Of a stretch of DNA of 6,312 bases, positions 1 to 5,960 are shown in pieces (the stretch's first letter is position 1; each line of letters starts with the position of its first letter). The stretch comes from Actinomycetes bacterium. Lineage in GTDB: Bacteria > Actinomycetota > Acidimicrobiia > Acidimicrobiales > Microtrichaceae. Location: assembly GCA_023427825.1 (NCBI GenBank), contig JAEZAI010000615.1:1-6312 (forward strand), given 5' to 3'. Under the pieces are notes generated by a model. It was not told the DNA's origin, ran no database searches, and worked only from the letters and a program-made list of their open reading frames with translations. The position numbers and the translations under genes are program-made.

Positions 1-165
1 CGCGCAGGACCACCTTCGTGCGCCCGCCTCGACCTCGATCCGCCGCCCGCTGCGTCGGACCGCCCTCCGCTCGCCGGTTCCCCCGGTAGTGCACGTCGTC
101 CCCCCGGACATCGACGTCTCACGGTCCTTCGTCGGCACCCCGGCGCCGACGACGCCGGTCCCCAT
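1..165 (-). CDS. Possible partial hypothetical protein (N-terminus only)
   Basis: A - strand frame begins with ATG at 165-163 and runs open for 55 codons to the left edge. The case for it is a GAGGTG Shine-Dalgarno-like sequence 6 nt upstream of the ATG, one of the better ribosome-binding sites in the window, and a hexamer TAATGT (182-187 on the - strand) that could be a -10 box. The case against it is the predicted product: Gly/Thr/Arg-rich, no recognisable motif, signal peptide or membrane segment. A second - strand frame with GTG at 94 is also open to the edge and yields a basic N-terminus, so the frame is not settled. If real, the gene would be divergent from the MBOAT gene and share its control region. 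I do not recognise a family. Confidence 0.22.
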   Translation of the reverse strand, partial: MGTGVVGAGVPTKDRETSMSGGTTCTTGGTGERRAVRRSGRRIEVEAGARRWSCA

Positions 166-178
166 CGCCGGCACCTCT

Positions 179-206
179 GTGACATTAGTCCTACTCACGG
201 TAGGAA
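179..206 (+). promoter_or_regulatory. Possible promoter for the MBOAT-SGNH unit
   Basis: GTGACA at 179-184 matches five of six bases of the -35 consensus TTGACA. After a 16-nt spacer, TAGGAA at 201-206 is a weak -10 (T, A and the fifth-position A match). This is the most A/T-rich pocket near the gene, and it lies about 90 nt before the GTG start chosen here. The -10 overlaps the right arm of a dyad. Support is by consensus matching only; the true start site could lie elsewhere. Confidence 0.28.
189..205. promoter_or_regulatory. 17-bp dyad, candidate operator
   Basis: TCCTAC (189-194) and GTAGGA (200-205) are perfect 6-bp inverted arms around the 5-nt spacer TCACG. The symmetry ends sharply at both sides. 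The dyad overlaps the proposed -10 of the MBOAT-SGNH unit and adjoins a possible - strand promoter, which is a typical place for a repressor site. The stem is too short and too A/T-containing for a convincing terminator. No regulator gene lies in the window, so the binding protein is unknown. Confidence 0.3.
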
Positions 207-219
207 ATCACCCGGAAGG

Positions 220-247
220 TCGGGCGAACAACTCGCCACCCGCCCGA
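220..247 (+). other. GC-rich inverted repeat in the MBOAT leader
   Basis: TCGGGCG (220-226) can pair with CGCCCGA (241-247), giving a 7-bp stem with a 14-nt loop. A nested alternative pairs GGCG (223-226) with CGCC (234-237). If the promoter at 179-206 is right, the hairpin lies in the 5' untranslated RNA, some 48 nt before the GTG at 295. It would bury the alternative ATG at 247, which is one reason not to prefer that start. No U-tract follows, so it does not look like an intrinsic terminator. Confidence 0.3.
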
Positions 248-294
248 TGTGCGGGATGCAGGCCGTACCCACGGGCCGCGGCTTCAATGGTGCA

Positions 295-1815
295 GTGCTG
301 TTCCCGACGATGACGTTCGCGATCTTCTTCGTCGTCGTCCTCGGGGTCAGCTGGCGGCTGTCGGACCGTCCGCTGCAGTGGCGGCTGTTCGTGCTGGCCG
401 CCAGCTACGTGTTCTACGGCTGGTGGGACGCCCGGTTCTGCCTGCTGCTGGCCGGTTCGACGATCGCCAACCACCTGGTCGTGCAACTGGTCGCCCGCGC
501 CCGCACCGACCGCTCCGCACGCGCCGCGATGGTGCTCGGCATCGTGATCAACCTCGTCGTCCTGGGGTTCTTCAAGTACTACGGCTTCTTCGTCGACTCG
601 CTGCTCCAGGTGCTCGAGCCGCTGGGCCTCGCCCCGACCGCGCTGCTCATCAAGGGCGGGCTGCCCGTCGGCATCTCGTTCTTCACGTTCTGCGCGATCA
701 GCTACGTGGTCGACGTGTACCGGGAGGAGCAGGAGCCGATCCCGCTGCTCGACTTCGCGGTCTACCTCTCGTTCTTCCCTCACCTCGTCGCGGGGCCGAT
801 CGTGCGGGTCTCGGAGTTCGAGCCGCAGCTGCGCCGACGTCGCAACCGCGACAGCGTCGACGCCGTGCGAGCCGCCCGGCTGATCTGCCGGGGCATGTTC
901 AAGAAGGTCGTGATCGCCAACTACCTGGCGACCGCGATCGTGGACCCCGTCTTCGCCGCACCCGGCCAGTCGCCGAACGTGGAGCTCGTCGTGGCGGCCG
1001 TCAGCTACGCGGTGCAGATCTACGCGGACTTCTCGGGCTACACGGACATGGCGATCGGCATCGCCATGCTCATGGGGATCCGCTTCCCCGACAACTTCGA
1101 CCAGCCGTACTCGGCCACGTCGATCCAGGACTTCTGGCGCCGCTGGCACATGACGCTGTCGCGCTGGCTGCGGGACTACGTCTACATCCCGCTCGGCGGC
1201 AACCGCGGCGGTGAGCGTGCCGAGTCGCGCAACCTGGTGCTGACGATGGCGATCGGCGGGCTGTGGCACGGCGCCAACTGGACCTTCGTCGTGTGGGGCT
1301 TCTACCACGGCTTCGGACTGGTCCTGGAGCGCAAGTGGCGGGAGCGCCCGCCACGGCCGTGGCGCCGCGGCGCCATCGACATCCGGGACCCCGACGGCGC
1401 GACGGCGCGTGACGACGTCGCGGAGGAGGCCGACGACGGGTCCACACGCGTGATGGCTCGGCCCGAGGTCGCACGGCGGGAGCCGAACGTCTGGCTGTCG
1501 CGGCTGGCGGTGTTCGCGTTCGTGACCGTCGGCTGGGTGTTCTTCCGTGCCGTCGACCTGTCGACCGCCGTCTCCTACCTCACCGGACTGGTCACGCGGT
1601 GGGGCGTCGGCGAGCTGGTGACGCCGCTCGTGCTGCTCGCGATCGCCGCCGGCATGGTCGGCCAGTTCGTGCCCCAGAAGGTGGGCGACGCGCTCGAGTA
1701 CCGGGCGTCGCAGCTCCCGCCCGCCGTCCTCGGCGTGGGTGTCGGCCTGTTCCTGGTGGTCGTCAACCTGCTCGGCCCCGTCGGGGTCGCGCCGTTCATC
1801 TACTTCGCCTTCTGA
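295..1815 (+). CDS. MBOAT family membrane-bound O-acyltransferase (AlgI-like)
   Basis: This polytopic membrane protein of 506 residues belongs to the MBOAT family (AlgI/DltB/PatA group). These proteins pass acyl groups across the cytoplasmic membrane toward extracytoplasmic acceptors, usually envelope or secreted polysaccharides. Family hallmarks are visible: the N-terminal LFPTMTF; SYVFYGWWD at 37-45; FPHLVAGPI at 161-169; YADFSGYTDMAIG from 243; DFWRRWHMTLSRWLRDY from 279 with His285; and GGLWHGANW with the putative catalytic His325. Many hydrophobic segments span the chain. A charged, acidic insert (about 345-397) separates the catalytic region from the last membrane segments. GTG 295 is chosen because family members begin (M)LFPT. 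ATG 247 in the same frame would add 16 atypical residues and lies in a hairpin. No strong ribosome-binding site precedes either. The SGNH gene begins 28 bp downstream, as in AlgI-AlgJ/AlgX pairs. The family call is firm; donor and acceptor are unknown. Confidence 0.95.
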   Translation: MLFPTMTFAIFFVVVLGVSWRLSDRPLQWRLFVLAASYVFYGWWDARFCLLLAGSTIANHLVVQLVARARTDRSARAAMVLGIVINLVVLGFFKYYGFFVDSLLQVLEPLGLAPTALLIKGGLPVGISFFTFCAISYVVDVYREEQEPIPLLDFAVYLSFFPHLVAGPIVRVSEFEPQLRRRRNRDSVDAVRAARLICRGMFKKVVIANYLATAIVDPVFAAPGQSPNVELVVAAVSYAVQIYADFSGYTDMAIGIAMLMGIRFPDNFDQPYSATSIQDFWRRWHMTLSRWLRDYVYIPLGGNRGGERAESRNLVLTMAIGGLWHGANWTFVVWGFYHGFGLVLERKWRERPPRPWRRGAIDIRDPDGATARDDVAEEADDGSTRVMARPEVARREPNVWLSRLAVFAFVTVGWVFFRAVDLSTAVSYLTGLVTRWGVGELVTPLVLLAIAAGMVGQFVPQKVGDALEYRASQLPPAVLGVGVGLFLVVVNLLGPVGVAPFIYFAF

Positions 1816-1843
1816 GCCACCGCCCGCCGAGCCGCCCGCACCC

Positions 1844-2902
1844 ATGCCCCGACCCGTGACCGACGACGAGATGCAGACCGATCCCGACCAGCGCCGCCGC
1901 ACGACCGCACAGGGCGGTGCCGGCGCGCCGCGCCGCCGGCCGACCCGTCGGGTCCGCAACACGATGTCGGCCGCCGCCGCGTGGAAGTCCACGCTGCTCG
2001 CCCTGCTCGTGTTCGCGGTGCTCGGGTCGGGTGGACTGCGGGAGTCGGCGGAGGGCATGCCGCTCGGCTGGCAGCGTGACGTCGCAATGGGCGTGACCGG
2101 CGGGCTCGACCGGGTGGTCAACCTGCTGTCGCTGAACCGGCCGTACGACTGGGCGGCGGAGCAGCTCGGACGCAACCAGGCCGACGAGGACTTCGAGTTC
2201 CCCGTCCCCACCACCACGCCGTCGGCCACCACGACCACGCTGGCGCCGCTGCGGGTCCCGACGGCCGAGGCCCCGTTGGACGTGGTGATCGCCGGCGACT
2301 CCACGGCGATCGGCGTGGGTGAACGCCTCAAGGTGGCGGTCACGGACGACCCCACGCTGTCGGTCGACGTGCAGGGCAAGGTCGCCACCGGCCTCACCCG
2401 CTCCGACTACTTCAACTGGGGCGGCAGGACCAAGGAGCTGCTCGAGACGTTGCAGCCCGACGTGCTCGTGTTCATGGTCGGGGCGAACGACACGCAGGCC
2501 GTCATGTCCCCGGACGGCTCGATCGTCGCCCGCTACGGCACGCCGGAGTGGACAGAGGCGTACCGGCGTCAGGTCGCCGGGATCATGGATCTGGCGCACG
2601 ACGGTGCGCGGCGCGTGCTGTGGGTGGGCCAGCCCAACGTCGGCGACTCGAAGATCAACTCGACGCTGCAGCAGGTGAACCAGATCATCCAGCAGGAGGC
2701 GGCGAGCCGCCCGTGGGTGTCCTACTTCGACCTGGCGTCGGTGGTGGCGGGCCCGGGCGGTTCGTTCGCCGAGTACGTGACGTTCCCGGACGGTTCGACC
2801 GTGCACTGCTTCGCCGGCGACGGCGTGCACCTGAGCCTGCAGTGCCTGGACCGGTCGATGGCCCAGCTCGTCCCGGCGCTCCGGGGGTTGTACCAGGCCT
2901 GA
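1844..2902 (+). CDS. Membrane-anchored SGNH/GDSL hydrolase-fold protein (DUF459-like), putative O-acyltransferase partner
   Basis: This 352-residue protein has a cytoplasmic Arg-rich tail (1-42), one hydrophobic anchor (about 43-65), a Pro/Thr-rich linker (about 120-142) and a C-terminal SGNH domain outside the membrane. The blocks are clear: VVIAGDST with nucleophile Ser153; MVGAND with Gly213 and Asn215; and GDGVHLS with catalytic Asp326 and His329. The layout resembles DUF459 proteins and, functionally, AlgJ/AlgX-type acetyltransferases that take acyl groups from an MBOAT partner. Cys322 and Cys334 flank the Asp/His pair and could form a disulfide outside the cell. ATG 1844 is the first in-frame ATG after the MBOAT stop; GTG 1856, ATG 1871 and ATG 1964 are alternatives, and none has a good ribosome-binding site. 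The stop codon lies in the first unit of a 27-bp repeat array. Hydrolase (esterase) activity instead of transfer cannot be excluded. Confidence 0.9.
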   Translation: MPRPVTDDEMQTDPDQRRRTTAQGGAGAPRRRPTRRVRNTMSAAAAWKSTLLALLVFAVLGSGGLRESAEGMPLGWQRDVAMGVTGGLDRVVNLLSLNRPYDWAAEQLGRNQADEDFEFPVPTTTPSATTTTLAPLRVPTAEAPLDVVIAGDSTAIGVGERLKVAVTDDPTLSVDVQGKVATGLTRSDYFNWGGRTKELLETLQPDVLVFMVGANDTQAVMSPDGSIVARYGTPEWTEAYRRQVAGIMDLAHDGARRVLWVGQPNVGDSKINSTLQQVNQIIQQEAASRPWVSYFDLASVVAGPGGSFAEYVTFPDGSTVHCFAGDGVHLSLQCLDRSMAQLVPALRGLYQA

Positions 2903-3000
2903 GCGGTCGGGAGCGGAAGCCAGGCCTGAGCGGCCGGGAGCGGAAGCCGGGCCTGAGCGGCCGGGAGCGGAAGCCGGGCCCGAGCGGTCGGGAGCGGAAG
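2893..3000 (+). repeat. Four tandem 27-bp hairpin-forming repeats
   Basis: There are four adjacent copies of exactly 27 bp: 2893-2919, 2920-2946, 2947-2973 and 2974-3000. They differ at only three unit positions: 3 (A,A,G,G), 8 (T,T,T,C) and 15 (T,C,C,T). Each copy can fold: unit bases 1-2 and 4-7 pair with 13-18, leaving base 3 as a bulge and bases 8-12 (TGAGC or CGAGC) as the loop. On the + strand RNA the changes fall in the bulge, in the loop, or swap G-C for G-U, so all four stems survive. Copy 1 includes the last codons and the TGA stop (2900-2902) of the SGNH gene. Copies 2 and 3 repeat that TGA in the same frame. The array ends 7 bp before the prepilin peptidase stop. A role in transcript ending or 3' end protection between the convergent genes is plausible but unproven. 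Confidence 0.9.
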
Positions 3001-3007
3001 TACAGCC

Positions 3008-3823
3008 CTAGCCGAGCATGTTGCTGATGACCGGCTGGTAGAGCCAGACCGCCAGCAGCCCGCCCAGGGCGAGCGCCGGCCCGAACGGGAACCGCGTGCC
3101 CTTGTCGGCGAGCAGCGACGCGATGCCCATGACCAGGCCGATGACGCTGCCGAACAGCAGGCCGTAGATCGGCAGGAGCACGCTGATCCAGCCCAGGAAC
3201 AATCCGAGCAGGAACATGAGCCGGACGTCGCCGAAGCCGAGCTTCCCCGGCGCGACGAGCCAGAGCGCGAAGAAGAGGACGAAGCATCCGACGCCGCCGA
3301 TCAGCGCGGACACGATCGATCCGGGCGCGCCGACCACGACCGACATCGCGCAGATCAGGACGAAGCCGACGGCCGCCCCCACCCACGGCATCCACCACGG
3401 GATGAGCCAGATGCGCAGGTCGATGAACGCCACCGCCGCGAGCACGACGACGAGCCACAGGTAGGGGAGCGCGATCCAGCTCGCGTTGAGCGTGGCGACC
3501 GTCAGCACCATCGCGACGGGCACGAACAGCTGCAGCATCGGCACCGTGGCGGGCAACTTCGTCCCGCACTCCGGGCAGCCGCGGGACCAGCTGATGAGCG
3601 GCACGACGTCCCGGGCGCCGAACACGTGGTGGCAGTGCGGGCAGCGCGCCTCCCGGTACTCGGCACGGATCACCGGCGCCGGCTGGTCGGCGGTGCCGAC
3701 CTCGGCGGCGACGTCACGGGGCGTGAGGGGACGGAGCTCCTTGTAGCGGTGCACGGGCACGGTCAGCTGCCAGCCGACGACGGTGCCGGCGATCGCGGTG
3801 AGGAGCAGGAGCGCGGCGGTCAC
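3008..3823 (-). CDS. Prepilin peptidase, A24 (type IV leader peptidase) family
   Basis: This integral membrane aspartic protease of 271 residues would cleave the short leader of type IV pilin-like precursors at the cytoplasmic face and, in bifunctional members, N-methylate the new N-terminus. The chain shows an N-terminal membrane segment (about 1-20). A zinc-type cytoplasmic loop follows with CPHC (61-64) and CPEC (83-86), typical of the PilD/GspO methylase region. Several membrane segments come next, carrying the two catalytic aspartates: Asp135 in AFIDLRIWLIP and Asp199 in KLGFGDVRLM. FPFGPALALGG (about 245-255) matches the family's last conserved block. The N-terminal segment lacks the usual GSFLNV-type signature. 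The GTG start at 3823 has GGGAACGG just upstream and gives a proper first membrane segment. The nearest upstream gene on this strand ends 72 bp away. No pilin, ATPase or assembly platform gene is present, so its substrate is unknown. Confidence 0.95.
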   Translation of the reverse strand: MTAALLLLTAIAGTVVGWQLTVPVHRYKELRPLTPRDVAAEVGTADQPAPVIRAEYREARCPHCHHVFGARDVVPLISWSRGCPECGTKLPATVPMLQLFVPVAMVLTVATLNASWIALPYLWLVVVLAAVAFIDLRIWLIPWWMPWVGAAVGFVLICAMSVVVGAPGSIVSALIGGVGCFVLFFALWLVAPGKLGFGDVRLMFLLGLFLGWISVLLPIYGLLFGSVIGLVMGIASLLADKGTRFPFGPALALGGLLAVWLYQPVISNMLG

Positions 3824-3853
3824 CCGTTCCCATCGGCCGACGGAGCGGGGGAC

Positions 3854-3881
3854 TGAAGCTTCACGCCGGGTCGGTGCCCGG
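3854..3881. other. Palindrome and small hairpin between the prepilin peptidase and DUF4262 genes
   Basis: TGAAGCTTCA (3854-3863) is a perfect 10-bp palindrome. Just beside it CCGGG (3866-3870) and CCCGG (3877-3881) form a 5-bp stem with a 6-nt loop. Both lie in the 72-bp gap that - strand transcription crosses from DUF4262 to the prepilin peptidase. No T-run follows the stem in either direction, so it is a poor intrinsic terminator. It may be an operator, a processing site or chance. Confidence 0.25.
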
Positions 3882-3895
3882 TCGGGTCGGTCATG

Positions 3896-4393
3896 TCAGG
3901 TGCCCGTGCGGCCGACGACGGGCTGCGCGACGCGGAGCCGCTGGTCGTAGTCCTGATCCCAGGGGAAGCGACCGTTGCGGTCGGGCCACACGAACTGCAG
4001 CACCTGCCAGCCGGCGGCGGCGCCGCCGAGCAGTGCCGCTGCGTCGGGGAAGAGGTCGCCGTGCTCGTCCACGTCGATCGGGAGGAGCGCGCACGGCAGG
4101 TCGTTCTCGAGCAGGCCCAGGAAGACGGCGTCGACGGGGAGGTCCACACCGCCCTCGTACTGGTCCGCGATGAGCCCGAGCAGGCCGCGTGCCGCCACCG
4201 CCTGGAGCCCGAAGATCGCCACCTCGGGACGGTCGAACGTGGTCGTGAAGCCGACCGTGTACGTGTAGCCGGCGCGTGGGGGCGGGCCCTCCTGGGCCTC
4301 GACCGGGACGGCCACCCAGCCCTGGTCCTCGATCACCCACGCGAGCTTGTCGAGGTGGTCCATGTTGCGGTCGGGGAAGAGGTCGTCGCCCAC
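3896..4393 (-). CDS. DUF4262 domain-containing protein
   Basis: This is a soluble protein of 165 residues whose whole length fits the DUF4262 family, for which I know no established biochemical role. Recognisable blocks are the N-terminal helix ending IEDQGW (about 21-26); YTYTVGF (43-49), followed by a segment in which PEVAIFGL (56-63) is typical; a middle LLGLIADQYEGG region; and a C-terminal QFVWPDRNGRFPW (133-145) close to the family's usual ending. No signal peptide or membrane segment is seen, so it is probably cytoplasmic. GTG 4393 is taken as the start because GGACGGA lies about 6 nt before it. ATG 4363 would remove ten residues and has no ribosome-binding site. It sits 57 bp after the acyl-CoA synthetase stop and 72 bp before the prepilin peptidase on the same strand. 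Neither neighbour explains its role. Confidence 0.85.
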   Translation of the reverse strand: MGDDLFPDRNMDHLDKLAWVIEDQGWVAVPVEAQEGPPPRAGYTYTVGFTTTFDRPEVAIFGLQAVAARGLLGLIADQYEGGVDLPVDAVFLGLLENDLPCALLPIDVDEHGDLFPDAAALLGGAAAGWQVLQFVWPDRNGRFPWDQDYDQRLRVAQPVVGRTGT

Positions 4394-4450
4394 GGTCGAT
4401 CCGTCCGATCTCAGGGGTTGGTGTGGTCGCAGGAGCTGGGTCGGAGAGTG

Positions 4451-5953
4451 TCAGCCCTGAGCTTCCCGCACGAGCGCCGCCAGCGCCCCGCGGTCGAGCT
4501 TGGACACGGTGGTGAGCGGGAGGCGGTCCACCACGACGACCGCCTCGGGCAGCTTGTGGCGGGCGAGTCGCCCCTCGGCGTGGGAGCGGAGGCCCTCGAG
4601 CGACGGCGGTGCCGACGGGTCGCGGGCCACGACGACCGCCACGCCGACCTCGCCCATGACCTCGTCGGGGCGGGGGCTGATCGCCAGGGCCGCGACGCCG
4701 GGGTGGTCCGACAGCGCCGCCTCCACCTCCTCGGGGAACACGTTGTAGCCACCGCGGATGTACATGTCGGTGCGGCGGCCGGCGAGCACGAAGCACCCGT
4801 CGGACTGGCGCTCGGCGAGGTCGCCGGTTCGCAGCCAACCGTCCTCGGTGAGCGTGGCGGCCGTGGCGTCGGGGTCGCGCCAGTACCCGGCCATGACCGC
4901 GGGCGAGCGGATCTGCAGCTCGCCGGTGACGCCGTCGGGCAGCGGCCGGTCGTGCTCGTCGGCGACGCGCGCCTCGATCCCGGCCCGCGGCCGGCCGATC
5001 GTGTGGAGCGCCTCGTCGTCGGGGGCGTCGAACGCGGTGCCCAGGCCCACCCCGCCGGACTCCGTGGACGAGTACCGGATGGAGTAGGCGGCGCCGAAGC
5101 GCTCGCGCGCCTCGCGGACGAGACCCGGCGGCGAGGCGGCGCCGCCGGCGATGATCGCCGAGACCGAGCTCAGGTCGAGCTCGTCGAGCAGCGGCGAGCG
5201 GAGCATGAGCGCGAGCTGCGGCGCTACCACGCCGATCGTCGGCATCCGGTGCTCCGCGATCAGCCGGAGCGCGTCGTCGGCCCGCCCCGGGTCGAGCACC
5301 CGCAGCGTGGCGCCGGTCCGCAGGTACCACGGGAGCTTGAGCGCCATGCCGACGTGGGCGAGCTGCGTGGACGCCAGCATCGACGAGCCGCCGCCCCAGG
5401 TCGATGCGGCGTCGGGCCCGAGGTCCAGCGACTGCACGGCCCGCTGGTGGGCGACCGTGAACACCGCGCCCTTGGCCCGGCCGGTGGTCCCGGAGGTGAA
5501 GCAGATCGTGGTCGTCCGGTCATCGCCGCCGTCCGGGACCTCGGGCGGCGTGTCGGCGTCGATCCACAGCGGTGCGCCGCGGTCGCCCGGTTCCAGCACG
5601 GCGACGTCGACCCGGAGCGGGAGCCCCTCCACGCCGGCGCGGTCGGCGACCACCAGGACGGGCGTGACCAGTGCCACGAGCTCGGCCCGCTCGGGCACCG
5701 CGAGCTTGGGGCTCACCGGTGCCAGGACGGCGCCGATCCGGTCGACGGCGACGGCGAGCACGACCCACTCAGCGCAGCTCGGGAGCACGGTCGCGACCAC
5801 GTCGCCGGGGCGGATCCCGCGGCCCCACAACCCTGTTGCGACGCGGTCCGCGCTGTGGTCCAGGTCCTCGTAGGAGAGGGCGTCGCCGGGTGTCACCAGG
5901 ACGGGGCGATCCCCGAATCGGGAGCCCGCCTCCCGTACGATCTCCCCGAGCAC
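4451..5953 (-). CDS. AMP-dependent acyl-CoA synthetase/ligase (class I adenylate-forming)
   Basis: This 500-residue enzyme would activate a carboxylic acid with ATP to an acyl-adenylate and transfer the acyl group to CoA (ANL superfamily, FadD/CaiC-like). Motifs appear in the expected order: FTSGTTGRAKG (152-162); YSSTE (294-298); GWLRTGD (372-378) with ATP-ribose-binding Asp378; GRRTD (392-396) at the hinge between domains; GGYNVFPEEVE (401-411); and LPLTTVSKLDR (478-488) with catalytic Lys485. The length is normal and no key residue is missing. The same frame is open upstream to ATG 6088 and beyond, but residues above 5953 do not look like this family. ATG 6088 would also overlap the start of the divergent lipoprotein gene. 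GTG 5953 has TAGACT 7 nt upstream and no ribosome-binding site, which suits a leaderless mRNA. GTG 5998 (15 residues longer) is a fair alternative. The acid substrate cannot be inferred. Confidence 0.95.
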   Translation of the reverse strand: MLGEIVREAGSRFGDRPVLVTPGDALSYEDLDHSADRVATGLWGRGIRPGDVVATVLPSCAEWVVLAVAVDRIGAVLAPVSPKLAVPERAELVALVTPVLVVADRAGVEGLPLRVDVAVLEPGDRGAPLWIDADTPPEVPDGGDDRTTTICFTSGTTGRAKGAVFTVAHQRAVQSLDLGPDAASTWGGGSSMLASTQLAHVGMALKLPWYLRTGATLRVLDPGRADDALRLIAEHRMPTIGVVAPQLALMLRSPLLDELDLSSVSAIIAGGAASPPGLVREARERFGAAYSIRYSSTESGGVGLGTAFDAPDDEALHTIGRPRAGIEARVADEHDRPLPDGVTGELQIRSPAVMAGYWRDPDATAATLTEDGWLRTGDLAERQSDGCFVLAGRRTDMYIRGGYNVFPEEVEAALSDHPGVAALAISPRPDEVMGEVGVAVVVARDPSAPPSLEGLRSHAEGRLARHKLPEAVVVVDRLPLTTVSKLDRGALAALVREAQG

Positions 5954-5960
5954 GTCCGGG

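Larger units (their letters stand above)
1..294. other. Left-edge leader region, no confidently supported gene
   Basis: This stretch precedes the MBOAT gene and holds no open frame that I would call a gene with confidence. Positions 1-160 are as GC-rich as coding DNA, and several frames stay open simply because stops are rare at this composition. One + frame ends at a TAG at 86-88 and could be the tail of an upstream gene, but the residues (Arg/Pro-rich) have no recognisable character. A - strand frame starting at 165 is listed separately. Around 180-210 the composition drops to noticeably A/T-richer sequence, as expected of a promoter region. That part holds a dyad and a possible promoter, and a GC hairpin follows at 220-247. 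Confidence 0.5.

Noticed and set aside
89..313. Short + strand frame (74 codons) ahead of the MBOAT gene
   Set aside because: It spans the proposed promoter and overlaps the MBOAT start. It has no ribosome-binding site, and its Pro/Thr-rich then Cys/Arg-rich product has no character.
208..2397. 729-codon open frame on the - strand opposite the MBOAT and SGNH genes
   Set aside because: It is antisense to two genes with clear motifs. Its product is dominated by Arg, Asp, His, Gln and Pro without domains or membrane segments, as expected of an antisense frame in GC-rich coding DNA.
2893..3000. CRISPR array
   Set aside because: The units are contiguous with no spacers and there are no cas genes.
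2548..3027. + strand frame that turns the 27-bp array into a repeated Gly-Leu-Ser-Gly-Arg-Glu-Arg-Lys-Pro peptide
   Set aside because: Most of the frame lies out of frame inside the SGNH gene, it has no start signal, and the repeated peptide follows simply from the period being a multiple of 3. A repeat protein is not supported.
2685..3569. - strand frame that also reads through the repeats
   Set aside because: It overlaps the prepilin peptidase out of frame and the SGNH gene in antisense, and its product is Arg/Pro-rich low complexity.
3935..4393. Repeated PDRN peptide within the DUF4262 protein (residues 7-10 and 137-140) as an internal duplication
   Set aside because: The surrounding residues do not match, and the second copy belongs to the family's conserved C-terminal block. 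Four residues are too few to suggest duplication.
3891..5330. 479-codon open frame on the - strand across the DUF4262 and acyl-CoA synthetase genes
   Set aside because: It is an out-of-frame reading of two recognised genes on the same strand; the product is Arg/Pro/Ala/Gly-rich and has no motif.
5151..5873. 240-codon + strand frame opposite the acyl-CoA synthetase
   Set aside because: It is a Ser/Arg/Thr-rich antisense shadow of a gene with complete catalytic motifs.
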